Position numbers and translations under genes: made by a program
The notes under the pieces: generated by a model
Seen by the model: the letters and a program-made list of their open reading frames with translations, nothing else
Told to the model about the DNA's origin: nothing
The model's database searches: none
Part shown: positions 40,422 to 49,568 of the stretch, one piece after another
How positions within the stretch are numbered: the stretch's first letter is position 1
Layout: the number at the start of each line of letters is the position of its first letter
NCBI GenBank assembly: GCA_963701955.1
Contig: OY969694.1
Location: forward strand, 2,790,001-2,854,000
Direction: 5' to 3'
DNA from: Bog-473 sp963701955
GTDB taxonomy: Bacteria > Actinomycetota > Acidimicrobiia > Acidimicrobiales > RAAP-2
DNA: 64,000 nucleotides

Positions 40422-43252
40422 GTGTCGCAGTCGGAAGGAGCTGACCCGCCGGAGGTCACCGATCCGAGAGAGCCGCTTGCGCTCCTCTTCCGCGACCTCC
40501 GCAGCTCGCGGGACGGCTTAAGCGATCGAGAAGCCGCCCGGCGTCTCCTCACCCACGGACCGAACCGCCTTACACGCCGGGGTGGTCGTCGATGGCCCCG
40601 GGAGCTTCTCGCACAGTTCACCCACCCGTTGGCGGTCCTGCTCGCCGCAGCGGCGGCCCTGGCGGCTGTCAACGGCACGGTGACCCTCGCCGAAGCGGTG
40701 GTCGCTGTCATCGTGATCAACGCCGTGTTCGCCTTTTTTCAGGAGCTCCATGCCGAGCATGCCGTCGAGGCGCTCGCAGCCTTCATTCCTGAGGAAGCCG
40801 TCGTGATCCGGGAGGGCACGCGAAGGGTTGTCGATGCCTCCGAACTCGTTCCAGGTGACGTGCTGGTGATCGAGGAGGGTGATCGGATCAGCGCCGACGC
40901 TCGGATCTTCAGCGGGACGGTCGACGTCGACATGTCAACCATGACGGGCGAGTCCCAGCCGGTGACGCGGTCGTCCTCGTCAACGGGCATGGACGGGGAC
41001 CTCCTCCAGGCCCCCGACATGCTCTTCAGCGGAAGCGCCTGCGTGGGCGGAGAGGCCTCGGCCGTCGTGACCGTCACGGGGATGCGCACCGAAATCGGAC
41101 GGATCGCAGCACTCTCCGAGCGGACGGGTACCGACTCGAGTCCGCTCGAGGTGCAGGTGCGGGCGGTCGCCAAGCTGATCGGCGTCGTCGCAGTCATCGC
41201 CGCCGTGGCGTTCTTGCCCCTCGGCGCGGCCGCAGGCCTGTCGCTCACCGCTGCGGTCAGCTTCTCCATCGGCCTCATCGTGGCCAACGTCCCCGAGGGC
41301 CTGTTGCCCACTATCACCCTGGCCCTTGCCGTCGGAGTACAGGACCTGGCCCGGCGCGGTGCGGTGGTCAAGCGGCTCTCCGCCGTGGAGACCTTGGGGT
41401 CAACCTCGGTGATCTGCACAGACAAGACAGGGACGCTGACACAGAACCGAATGCAGGTCGAGGCCGTCTGGACCGCGCAGGGGGAATCGATCCGCGACAA
41501 GCAGGGCGGAGGGAGTGCTCTGGCATGGGCTTCAGTGGCAGAGCTGGATCGAGATGTGGCCCGGGCCGTCGTGCGCTGTTGTAATGCCGAGCTGAACGCC
41601 GACACGGAAACGGGAGATCCGACCGAGCTCGCCCTGATGAAGTGGGGGCGGGAGCTGGGCGTCGATGTCGATCCGGCTCAGCGCCGAAGCCATCGTCTGG
41701 AACTCTTTCGCTTCGATCCAGCTCGTCGACTCATGACGACGGTCGACGACACCGGGGACGGCACCCGTTTCGTCCACACCAAGGGCGCGCCCGAGGCCGT
41801 ACTGCCTCTGGCGAAGTCGATCGCCACCGGGGCCGAAGAACGGGCTCTGACGGCCGAGGATCGGCGCCATCTCGACGCCGTGATCGAGGACTACGGCCGC
41901 CGCGGGCTGCGGGTCCTGGCGGTTGCGCGCCGTCCGCTGGGTCAGGCGGAAGGAGTCCCGGTTGAGCGCGAGGATGCCGAACGGGATCTGACCTTGGTCG
42001 GGGTCGTCGGGCTCCTGGACCCCCCGCGCCCAGAGGTTTCCACGGCGATCACCCGCGCCCACCGGGCCGGGTTGACCATCCACGTCGTCACCGGCGACAA
42101 CGGCGCCACGGCCGCTGAGATCGCCCGTCAGGTCGGAATCGGGTCCGGAGACGCCGGGTGTCGCGTCGTCAGCGGCGAGGAGCTGGCCGCCATGACCGAC
42201 GCCGAACTGGAGAACTTGCTGGCCTCGGGCTCTGAGGTCGTCTTTGCCCGTAGTTCCCCTGAGGCCAAATTGCGCATCGCCGACGCGCTGCGCGCCGAGG
42301 GTCAGGTGGTCGCGATGACCGGTGACGGTGTCAACGACGGCCCGGCCCTCCGGGCGGCCGACATCGGTGTCGCCATGGGCCGGTCAGGAACGGAGGTAGC
42401 TCGCCAGGCAGGGACGATGATCCTGACCGACGACAACTTCGCAACGATCATCGACGCCGTCGAGCAGGGTCGGCACGTGTACGACAACGTGCGGAAATTC
42501 ATCCTCTACATCTTCACGCATGCGGTGCCGGAAGTGGCGCCCTTCCTGCTCTTCGCACTGGCGGGCGGTGCGATCCCACTCCCACTGACGGTTCTGGAGA
42601 TCCTGGCCATCGACCTGGGCACGGACACGCTTCCAGCCCTGGCCCTCAGCCGCGAGAAGGCCGAGCCGGGCTTGATGGACCGCCCCGCGTCCGCCCACTG
42701 AGCCGGTTATCCGCCGTTCCCTCCTGTTGCGTGCGTGGGGGTTCCTGGGTGTCATTTCGGCTGTCCTCGTGATCGGGGGGTATCTCTACACGCTTCGCGA
42801 GGGTGGATGGCATTTCGGTGCGCCGACCGGACCCGGGACGCCGCTCCACCATCTGTACCGGCAGGCCACAACGGTGACGTGGCTCGGCATTGTGGCCTGC
42901 CAGATCGGGACGGCGTTCGCCGCTCGGACCGACCGGGTGTCGCTGCGCAGGATTGCGCACGTGGAGCAACCATCTTCTCCTTGCCGCCATCGCCGTGGCG
43001 CTGTGCTTTGCCGTCGCCGTCGTATACGTGCCGTCCTTCCAGTCGATCATTGGGACCGCACCCCTCGCGCCACGACAACTCGTCATCCTTGTGCCGTTCC
43101 CGTTCATCGTGTGGGGCGCCGACGAGTTACGCCGCTGGTGGATCCGACATCGGTCCGGAGCGGCTCAGTGGACCGGTGCCGTCGCAACCCCGATCGACGG
43201 GACAGCTGCAGGATGGAGGCTCGATGTGGGCGGGATCGCCGAAGATCGCTGA
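40422..43252 (+). CDS. ctpF: P2-type cation-transporting ATPase (CtpF-like), frameshifted
   Basis: Complete P-type ATPase once two frame changes are made. TGES motif MSTMTGESQPVTR, ion-site IVANVPEGLLPTITLALAVG (PEGL, as in Ca/Na-K pumps), phosphorylation site VICTDKTGTLTQNRMQVEA, hinge AMTGDGVNDGPALRAADIGV. The frame breaks at a C-run near 42685, where an early stop appears at 42701; joined, helices 7-10 continue as LLRAWGFLGVISAVLVIGGY, a second break near 42962, then NHLLLAAIAVALCFAVAVVY and ADELRRWWIRHR, ending at 43252 (about 943 residues). In M. tuberculosis ctpF (Rv1997) is DosR-regulated. Probably expels cations such as Ca2+ or Na+. It follows the PEP synthase gene by 51 bases. Confidence 0.9.
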
Positions 43253-43284
43253 GCCTGCCCGCAGAGGTTGTTGCCAAGTCCAAC

Positions 43285-44913
43285 TCAGGCTTCCTCGGGC
43301 ACCATCGTGATCGCGCCACACGGGCATTCCTGCACGCACAGGCCGCATCCCTTGCAGAAGTCGTAGTCGAATTGGTACCCGTGCGCCTCGTCGATCTTCA
43401 TCACTGCGTTGTCAGGGCACACGCCGAAGCAGTTGTCACACTGGAAGCAGTTGCCGCACGACATGCAACGCCGGGCCTCGAAGAGCGCCGTGGATTCGTC
43501 GAGGCCTCCGACGACCTCGTCAAAGGTGGAGCTGCGGCGCGCGGCCTCGAGTCGCGGGCGTACCGCATGGGGCACGTCGGCGTAATACCAGGTATTCAGG
43601 TGCTCCGGTGTCGCAAGGTCGTGGCGCGGCGGGCGCTCGTAAGTACGGCCGGCCATCCAGGCGTCGATTGCCCGGGCGGCCCGCTTGCCGTGTCCGATGG
43701 CGTCGGTCAAGGTGCGGGCACCTGCCACGATGTCGCCGCCAGCAAACACCCCTGGCCGTGCCGTCATCATGTCGGACCCGACGGGGACGGTCCCGTCCAC
43801 CACTGCGATGTCCCCCATCCCCTCCAGGAGCGAGAGGTCTGCCTCCTGCCCGAGCGCCAACACCACTGAGTCCGCGCGCAGTTCTTCGATATCGCCGGTG
43901 GGTTGAGGAATCCCGTCATCGTCGAGCTCCATCCGCTCAATCGTGAGGACGTCGCCCGCCGAACCCACGATGGTCGAGAGCCACTTGAGCTGCACGCCCT
44001 CGTCCACGGCGTCCTGCACCTCCTCGGCGTTGGCCGGCATGCGGGCGCGGGTGCGCCGGTACACCACGACGGCGTCCTCAACTCCGAGCCGTCGTGCCGT
44101 GCGGGCGGCGTCCATGGCGGTGTCGCCACCGCCGTAGATGACCACGCGGCGGCCCAGAGCCGGTGGCTCACGCTCCTCGGTGTCGTGGAGCAGGGTGACG
44201 GCGTCGAGGATGCGGGCCGAGTCCCCGGCCGGGATGTCAGTGTGCTTTCCGCGTTGTGCCCCGACGGCAAGGAACGCGGCCTCGAAGCCCTCCTCGTCCA
44301 TGGTCGCCGCGAGGTCGTCGACCGTGCACCCGCACACGATCTCGACGCCCATCGACTGGATCCGGGCGATCTCACCTTCCACGATGTCCCGCGGCAGGCG
44401 GTAGGAGGGGATGCCGTAGCGCATCATGCCTCCCGGAAGCGGTGACGACTCGTAGACGACGACGTGGTGCCCGAGGAGTCGCAGGTGATACGCGGCCGCG
44501 AGCCCACCCGGTCCGGAGCCGACGACGAGCACCCGCTTCCCCGTGGCCGATCCCACGGGGTCGGGGGACCAGCCCTCGCTCAGCGCGCGGTCGCCGAGGA
44601 ATCGCTCCATGGCATTGATGCCCACCGTCTCGTCCACTTCGGCGCGATTGCAGGCCGTCTGGCACGGGTGGAAGCAGGCACGACCCATGACGGCAGGCAG
44701 AGGGTTGTCGCGCATGATCTGGCGCCAAGCGTCCTCGTACGAGCCGTCCTCGGCGAGGTAGAGCCACTGCTGGATGTTCTCCCCGGCCGGGCACGCGTCG
44801 CTGCATGGAGGGAGCCGGTCGACGTACACGGGCCGCTCGACTCGCCATGAGCCAGTCTTGTTGGCCAGGCTCGAGCCGACCTCGAGTGTGATGGCGAAAG
44901 GCTTCACCTTCAC
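43285..44913 (-). CDS. GltD-like NAD(P)H oxidoreductase with C-terminal ferredoxin domain (PFOR partner)
   Basis: 542 residues. N-terminal Fe-S part: PCSDACPAGENIQQWLYLAE and GRACFHPCQTACNRAEVDE, as in the glutamate-synthase small subunit. FAD motif VLVVGSGPGGLAAAYHLRLL and NAD(P) motif VVIYGGGDTAMDAARTARRL. C-terminal two-cluster ferredoxin: CMSCGNCFQCDNCFGVCPDN and CKGCGLCVQECPCGAITMVP, resembling PorD. Its GTG overlaps the stop of the PFOR beta gene (GTGA). It would carry electrons between PFOR/ferredoxin and NAD(P)H, in place of glutamate synthesis; no large GltB subunit is present. Confidence 0.9.
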   Translation of the reverse strand: MKVKPFAITLEVGSSLANKTGSWRVERPVYVDRLPPCSDACPAGENIQQWLYLAEDGSYEDAWRQIMRDNPLPAVMGRACFHPCQTACNRAEVDETVGINAMERFLGDRALSEGWSPDPVGSATGKRVLVVGSGPGGLAAAYHLRLLGHHVVVYESSPLPGGMMRYGIPSYRLPRDIVEGEIARIQSMGVEIVCGCTVDDLAATMDEEGFEAAFLAVGAQRGKHTDIPAGDSARILDAVTLLHDTEEREPPALGRRVVIYGGGDTAMDAARTARRLGVEDAVVVYRRTRARMPANAEEVQDAVDEGVQLKWLSTIVGSAGDVLTIERMELDDDGIPQPTGDIEELRADSVVLALGQEADLSLLEGMGDIAVVDGTVPVGSDMMTARPGVFAGGDIVAGARTLTDAIGHGKRAARAIDAWMAGRTYERPPRHDLATPEHLNTWYYADVPHAVRPRLEAARRSSTFDEVVGGLDESTALFEARRCMSCGNCFQCDNCFGVCPDNAVMKIDEAHGYQFDYDFCKGCGLCVQECPCGAITMVPEEA

Positions 44914-45920
44914 GGGGTCCGCTCCTCAGCACTCTCCAGCAGGTTGTAGCGGGCGATGTTGCGGTCTGCTCTCGCCTGCAGCTGGGCGATCACGTCAGGC
45001 CGCGCCGGGTTCCCCCCGGAGTCGAAGAGATGGGCGTAGCGGCTCTGCAGCTTCAAGTACTCCTCGACCGGAGCCGGTCGTCGGATGGTCGACGCCCGTG
45101 TGACCTCTCCGTGCTCGGCCTCGAAGACGGGGAAGAGCCCGGTCTGGGTGGCCAGCCGCGCCACGCGCACCGTGTCAGATGGCGCCGAGCCCCAGCCGAG
45201 CGGGCAGGTCACAAGAATGTGGATGTAGCGCGCCCCGTGAAACTCCATGGCCCGCGTCACCTTGTCCTCCAGATCGTGCAGGTCGGCCACTGTTGCCGTC
45301 GCCACGTAGGGGATGCCGTGCGCCATCGCCAGCTCGGGCATGTTCTTGCCCTGTCCGAAGACATTTCCCGGATTGGGTCCGACCGCCTCGGTCGTCGCCG
45401 TACGCGCGGCCGGCGGGGTCGCTCCCGACCGCTGCACGCCGGTGTTCATGTAGGCCTCGTTGTCGTAGCAGATGAAGAGGACGTCGTCGTTGCGTTCGAA
45501 CATGCCCGAGAGGCACCCGAAGCCGATGTCCACCGTGCCGCCGTCGCCTGCCTGTCCGACCACTCTCGTGTCACCACGTCCCTTGACACGCATGGCTGCG
45601 GCGACGCCAGTGGCCACCGCCGGCGCGTTGCCGAACAGGGAGTGCATCCAAGCGATCTGCCACGACGTCTCGGGGTAGGGCGTCGAGAACACCTCGAGGC
45701 AGCCGGTGGCGTTGACGGCTACCAGCTTGCCCCCGGTGGCGCGCATGGCGGCGTCGAGGGCATACCGGGCCCCGAGCGCCTCGCCGCAACCCTGGCAGGC
45801 ACGATGCCCCGAGGTAAGCGAGTTGGCGCGTGCCGCGTCCGACTGCACGGTGCGGTCGGAACGGTTGACCAGCCGGTTGCCGACGGCGAAGCTTCCAACC
45901 TGATAAAAGCGGACGGCCAC
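44910..45920 (-). CDS. porB: Pyruvate:ferredoxin oxidoreductase beta (TPP-binding) subunit
   Basis: 336 residues. SLTSGHRACQGCGEALGARY gives cluster cysteines and the TPP-side loop; the TPP/Mg motif appears as VVGQAGDGGTVDIGFGCLSG then FICYDNEAYMNTGVQRSGAT, typical of PorB. Decarboxylates pyruvate with CoA and passes electrons to ferredoxin. GTG start at 45920, three bases after the alpha gene ends; the stop overlaps the GltD-like gene. Part of the gamma-alpha-beta-GltD operon led by the DevR-like box at 47837. Confidence 0.93.
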   Translation of the reverse strand: MAVRFYQVGSFAVGNRLVNRSDRTVQSDAARANSLTSGHRACQGCGEALGARYALDAAMRATGGKLVAVNATGCLEVFSTPYPETSWQIAWMHSLFGNAPAVATGVAAAMRVKGRGDTRVVGQAGDGGTVDIGFGCLSGMFERNDDVLFICYDNEAYMNTGVQRSGATPPAARTATTEAVGPNPGNVFGQGKNMPELAMAHGIPYVATATVADLHDLEDKVTRAMEFHGARYIHILVTCPLGWGSAPSDTVRVARLATQTGLFPVFEAEHGEVTRASTIRRPAPVEEYLKLQSRYAHLFDSGGNPARPDVIAQLQARADRNIARYNLLESAEERTP

Positions 45921-45923
45921 GGT

Positions 45924-47177
45924 TCAGCCGATGCCCGATGCGACCACGCCGAGATCGCGCAACATGTTCTCGGCGGTGGGCCCGGAGCGGCGATGGAGCG
46001 CCATACGCTCGAGCTCGCGTTCGACGAGGCCCATATTGAGATCGAGGAAGGTCAGACGCGCCAACCCGCCCTGCAGCGCCGCCTCGAAGACGCCGCTGAG
46101 AGAAGTCTTGGTGATCGAACGGCCTCCCAGTCCCGCGACCACGGTGGCAACGGTGATGGGCAGGCCGCTCAGCGTCATCGCCACGTCAGTCGACAGCACC
46201 CCGCCGAACCCCACGCTGATGGCTTTCTCGACGACGACGACCTGCCGTGCTCCCTGCAGGGCGCTCCTGACGGCATCAATTGGGAAGGGTCGGAACGAGG
46301 TGATGCCGAGCGCGCCGATCCGGTGACCGGCTTCCCGTTGCGTGTCGATGACGTCCTTGATGGTCCCCAACACCGAGCCCATTGCCACCACGACCACGTC
46401 GGCGTCGGCACTGCGGTACGGGTGCACCAATCCTCCCGAGTCGCGCCCGAAGGCTTCAGCGAAGCGCTCGCCCAACTCCTGAATGCAGTCGAGAGCGGTG
46501 AGCTGGCGGGCATGGGCGAGGTAACGCACTTCCTCGAAAGCTTCCGGACCGACCATGGCACCGATGGAATACGGCTCCGCAGGATCGAGGACCTGGCGCG
46601 GCTCGTAGGACGGCAGGAAAGCGTCCACCTGGTCCTGGGCGGGAAGGTCGACCCTCTCGGTGGCGTGGGTGAGGATGAAGCCGTCCATGCAGACCATGAC
46701 CGGGACTGACACCTCTTCCGCGAGGCGGAAGGCCTGAATGTGCAGGTCGGCTGCCTCCTGGACCGTCTCGGCGAACAGCTGGATCCACCCGGCGTCTCGC
46801 GCCGCCATGGCGTCGCTGTGGTCGTTCCAGATGTTGATGGGTGCGCCAACCGCGCGGTTGGCGAGTGTCATGACAATTGGCAATCCCAGCCCGCTCGCGT
46901 TGTAGACGGCCTCCATCATGAACAACAGTCCCTGACTGGCTGTCGCGGTGAAGGCCCGGGCACCGGCGGCGGAGGCCCCGATGGAGACGGACATGGCGGC
47001 GAACTCGGACTCGACGTTGATGAACTCACAAGGAGACAGCTCCCCTGTCTTCACCAGCTCGCCCAACGCCTCAATGATGTGAGTCTGGGGCGAGATCGGA
47101 TAGGCGCACACGACCTCGGGCCGGCACAACGCAACGGCCTGCGCGACGGCTCGCGAGCCCTCAAGTTGCTGGAGCAC
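45924..47177 (-). CDS. porA: Pyruvate:ferredoxin oxidoreductase alpha subunit
   Basis: About 417 residues. EVVCAYPISPQTHIIEALGE is the classic PorA pyrimidine-domain start, followed by CEFINVESEFAAMSVSIGAS, ARAFTATASQGLLFMMEAVY and APINIWNDHSDAMAARDAGW, all diagnostic. Start chosen as GTG at 47177 with GGGAGGGCGG upstream; an ATG at 47195 is also in frame. It overlaps the end of the gamma gene, showing translational coupling. Works with the beta and gamma subunits in the oxidative decarboxylation of pyruvate to acetyl-CoA, or the reverse. Confidence 0.93.
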   Translation of the reverse strand: MLQQLEGSRAVAQAVALCRPEVVCAYPISPQTHIIEALGELVKTGELSPCEFINVESEFAAMSVSIGASAAGARAFTATASQGLLFMMEAVYNASGLGLPIVMTLANRAVGAPINIWNDHSDAMAARDAGWIQLFAETVQEAADLHIQAFRLAEEVSVPVMVCMDGFILTHATERVDLPAQDQVDAFLPSYEPRQVLDPAEPYSIGAMVGPEAFEEVRYLAHARQLTALDCIQELGERFAEAFGRDSGGLVHPYRSADADVVVVAMGSVLGTIKDVIDTQREAGHRIGALGITSFRPFPIDAVRSALQGARQVVVVEKAISVGFGGVLSTDVAMTLSGLPITVATVVAGLGGRSITKTSLSGVFEAALQGGLARLTFLDLNMGLVERELERMALHRRSGPTAENMLRDLGVVASGIG

Positions 47178-47769
47178 TGAGCACCGCCCTCCCATTGTTC
47201 GTCATGATGTGGCGCGCCATCTGGAACAGTTCGGCCGCCGCCGCAACGTTGCGCTCGGCCACTGACGGTGTCCGGCTGAATCGCTCCCGGATGGCCGAGC
47301 CGACTGCGCTGATCGTCACCTCCGCCGTGAGTGCGGCGAAGCTGCCGAGCAATGCGGCATTCGGGAGCGGCAGGCCGATCTGGCGCCGAGCAACCTCGGT
47401 GGCGGGCACCATGAGCAACCGCTCGGGTCGGAACCTGGCTGCCAAAGATGCCAGCCCGAGCTGGTCGAGAGTCTGGGCCGAATTGACGAGTACGTAGCCG
47501 TCGGGTCCCAGTCCAGCGAAGAGGTCGACCTGGTGGACCAGTGTCGGGTCGATGATGATGAGGCAATTCGGTGTCACCACCGGTTCGCGGGTCCGGATTG
47601 CCCGCTCCCCGAGCCGGCAGTAGGCAACCACGGGCGCGCCCATGCGTTCGGACCCGAAACTCGGGAACGACTGCGCATACCGACCCTCTTCGAACGCGGC
47701 GAGCGCCAGGAGGTCAGCCGCGGTCACGGAGCCCTGCCCCCCCCGGCCGTGAAAGCGCACTTCGAACAC
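47161..47769 (-). CDS. porG: Pyruvate:ferredoxin oxidoreductase gamma subunit
   Basis: About 202 residues. The start VFEVRFHGRGGQGSVTAADL contains the family hallmark GRGGQG, followed by SFPSFGSERMGAPVVAYCRL. GTG at 47769 gives the usual N-terminus; an in-frame TTG at 47811 would add 14 residues. First gene of the PFOR operon, with the DevR-like box centred about 74 bases upstream (32 from the TTG). In anaerobes this subunit completes the CoA-binding part of the enzyme. Confidence 0.9.
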   Translation of the reverse strand: MFEVRFHGRGGQGSVTAADLLALAAFEEGRYAQSFPSFGSERMGAPVVAYCRLGERAIRTREPVVTPNCLIIIDPTLVHQVDLFAGLGPDGYVLVNSAQTLDQLGLASLAARFRPERLLMVPATEVARRQIGLPLPNAALLGSFAALTAEVTISAVGSAIRERFSRTPSVAERNVAAAAELFQMARHIMTNNGRAVLSAPAT

Positions 47770-47836
47770 CACTCCAGCGTGCGCCCCACCTCCGGAACCG
47801 AATAGAGCCAAAGGTCCCCGCTCACCCCTGGCAATA

Positions 47837-47850
47837 GTGACCGAAGTCCC
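47837..47850 (-). promoter_or_regulatory. DevR/DosR-like box upstream of PFOR operon
   Basis: On the minus strand the site reads GGGACTTCGGTCAC, closely matching the pfkB boxes (GGGACTTTGGTCAC). It is oriented towards porG. Confidence 0.65.
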
Positions 47851-47950
47851 TGGTGACCCACGATGATCCAGTCATCAAATGGACGTTGACGTGCAGCCGG
47901 TTGTCATTGCCGCTGTGAACATGAAATCCCTGAGGAAGAAGGAGTGCACC

Positions 47951-48145
47951 GTGAAGATCGAACTGACGGACCAGCAGGTCACGGACCTACGCGAACTGCT
48001 GAGCGGATCCCTCGGCGATCTGAGTTCGGAGATCGCAGCGACGGACAACCCCGTCTACCGCGATGGTCTGCGTGCCCGGCGCGCCTCGTTGGAGCGTGTC
48101 CTGGCCCAGCTCGGGGCGGGGGGCGAGAGCTCAGGGGACACCTGA
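47951..48145 (+). CDS. Small helical protein (64 residues) sharing a domain with the 58603-59256 protein
   Basis: GTG start with AAGGAG about nine bases upstream; an ATG-like start further up (47879) is open but poorly supported. The sequence ELTDQQVTDLRELLSGSLGD then LSSEIAATDNPVYRDGLRAR and SLERVLAQL predicts two or three amphipathic helices. The same pattern, L--LL---L-DL--EIA-TD----R--L--RR--L---AQL, ends the pyridoxamine-oxidase-like protein at 58603-59256 (DLDTEIASTDSDAIRKTLLE). Function unknown. It lies between the PFOR and GAPDH DevR-like boxes, four bases before the latter. Confidence 0.7.
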   Translation: MKIELTDQQVTDLRELLSGSLGDLSSEIAATDNPVYRDGLRARRASLERVLAQLGAGGESSGDT

Positions 48146-48148
48146 CGA

Positions 48149-48162
48149 GGGACCTTTGGCAC
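48149..48162 (+). promoter_or_regulatory. Degenerate DevR/DosR-like box upstream of GAPDH
   Basis: GGGACCTTTGGCAC, centred 81 bases before the GAPDH start. The right half-site is imperfect (GGCAC). The same 15-mer GGGACCTTTGGCACT occurs at 32475. Confidence 0.5.
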
Positions 48163-48235
48163 TACTGCGCACCTGATGCTGGTGGGACCATCGAGTTCAG
48201 AGGCCGGCTGGCCTCAAGGATGAGTGGAGTCGCTG

Positions 48236-49240
48236 ATGGCCGTGAGAGTCGCAATCAACGGATTCGGACGGACGGGCCGTGCATTCCTCCGTGCCGCCCT
48301 CAAGATGCCCCGTGACGTCGAGGTAGCGGCCGTGAACGACCTCGGCGATCCCGTTGCCCTTGCCCGGCTTCTGGCCCGGGACTCGGTACATGGGCACTTC
48401 CCGGTTCCGGTGTCCGTCGAGCACGACACGATGATGGTCGGCTCCTCGGCTGTCACCATGCTCATGGAGCCCCAACCGGCGGAGCTGCCCTGGCGCGAAT
48501 TGGGCATCGACGTGGTGATTGAGAGCACGGGCCGCCTCACCAGCCGGGCGAAAGCGGCTGCGCACATCGAGGCGGGCGCCCGGCGGGTGATCATCTCCGC
48601 GCCGGCCAAGGATGCTGATGCGACGTTCGTCGTCGGCGTCAACGAGGACACGTTCGACCCAGGACGCGACTTCGTTGTTTCCAACGCGTCGTGTACGACG
48701 AACTGCCTCGCAGTCTTGGCCAAGGTGCTTGACGACGAGTTCGGTATGGAGCAGGGCTTCATGACCACCGTGCATGCCTACACCGACGACCAGCACCTCG
48801 TCGATGCGCTGCACAAGGATCCGCGTCGCTCTCGGGGCGCTGCGATCAATATCGTGCCCACGACGACAGGTGCTGCCCGGGCGACTGGCCTGGTCCTGCC
48901 CGAAATCTCGGGACGCCTTGATGGCCTGTCGTTGCGAGTTCCGGTACCTGACGGCTCCATCACCGATTTGGTCGCCACACTGCGGACGACGCCGACGGTC
49001 GACGAGATCTGTGCCGCATACCGGTCAGCCGCCGAGGTCGGACGCCTCGCAGGTTTGCTCGAGTACTCCGAGGACGATCTCGTGTCGAGTGACATCATCG
49101 GCTCCCAAGCGTCGTGCATCTTCGATTCGAAACTGACCATGGCGACTGGCAACCTGGTCAAGGTTCTCGGCTGGTATGACAACGAGACCGGGTACTCGAG
49201 TCGCCTGGTCGACCTGACCGCGGTCGTCGGCGTCGGCTGA
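48236..49240 (+). CDS. gap: Glyceraldehyde-3-phosphate dehydrogenase
   Basis: 334 residues, complete. NAD-binding start VRVAINGFGRTGRAFLRAAL, active-site NASCTTNCLAVLAKVLDD with the catalytic Cys, HAYTDDQHLVDALHKDPRRS, and the C-terminal WYDNETGYSSRLVDL. ATG at 48236 with GGAG seven bases upstream; an upstream in-frame codon at 48224 is less likely. Oxidises glyceraldehyde-3-phosphate, or runs in reverse for gluconeogenesis with PEP synthase. It is not flanked by the usual pgk/tpi genes, suggesting a second, condition-specific GAPDH. Confidence 0.95.
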   Translation: MAVRVAINGFGRTGRAFLRAALKMPRDVEVAAVNDLGDPVALARLLARDSVHGHFPVPVSVEHDTMMVGSSAVTMLMEPQPAELPWRELGIDVVIESTGRLTSRAKAAAHIEAGARRVIISAPAKDADATFVVGVNEDTFDPGRDFVVSNASCTTNCLAVLAKVLDDEFGMEQGFMTTVHAYTDDQHLVDALHKDPRRSRGAAINIVPTTTGAARATGLVLPEISGRLDGLSLRVPVPDGSITDLVATLRTTPTVDEICAAYRSAAEVGRLAGLLEYSEDDLVSSDIIGSQASCIFDSKLTMATGNLVKVLGWYDNETGYSSRLVDLTAVVGVG

Positions 49241-49568
49241 GAACACTCCGCAGGTCCTGATGACGTGTTCCTTTCGACCGTCATGGGTCTCAGGCTGGAC
49301 GACATACCATCCTGAAATGATGTGGACCTGGAGCGGCGTGGCTGCATGATCCAGCGAGCTGCTCAGCCACGCGCTCCCGGACGATCGGACCCAATGTCGG
49401 GACCGTGGATGCGTGCACGACCAAGGGACGCCGTCCGGCGATCTCGTGACCGCACCGTGGCCGCGACGATTGTTGGCATTCCAACCATGGGTGATGCGCG
49501 GTGATCACCGCCGGGCTGTTCGGCCTCCGATCAGTCAGCAGAAAGCGTGGGCTTTTCTACCCACCATC
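49241..49568. other. Intergenic region between GAPDH and wax ester synthase
   Basis: About 330 bases. I found no gene, RNA, clear terminator hairpin or full DevR-like box here; GGGACCGTGGATGC near 49400 only has a left half-site. It must contain the promoter of the following gene. Confidence 0.4.

Noticed and set aside
42727..43252. A separate small membrane protein after the P-type ATPase
   Set aside because: The segments are helices 7-10 of the same ATPase, displaced by two frame changes near 42685 and 42962.
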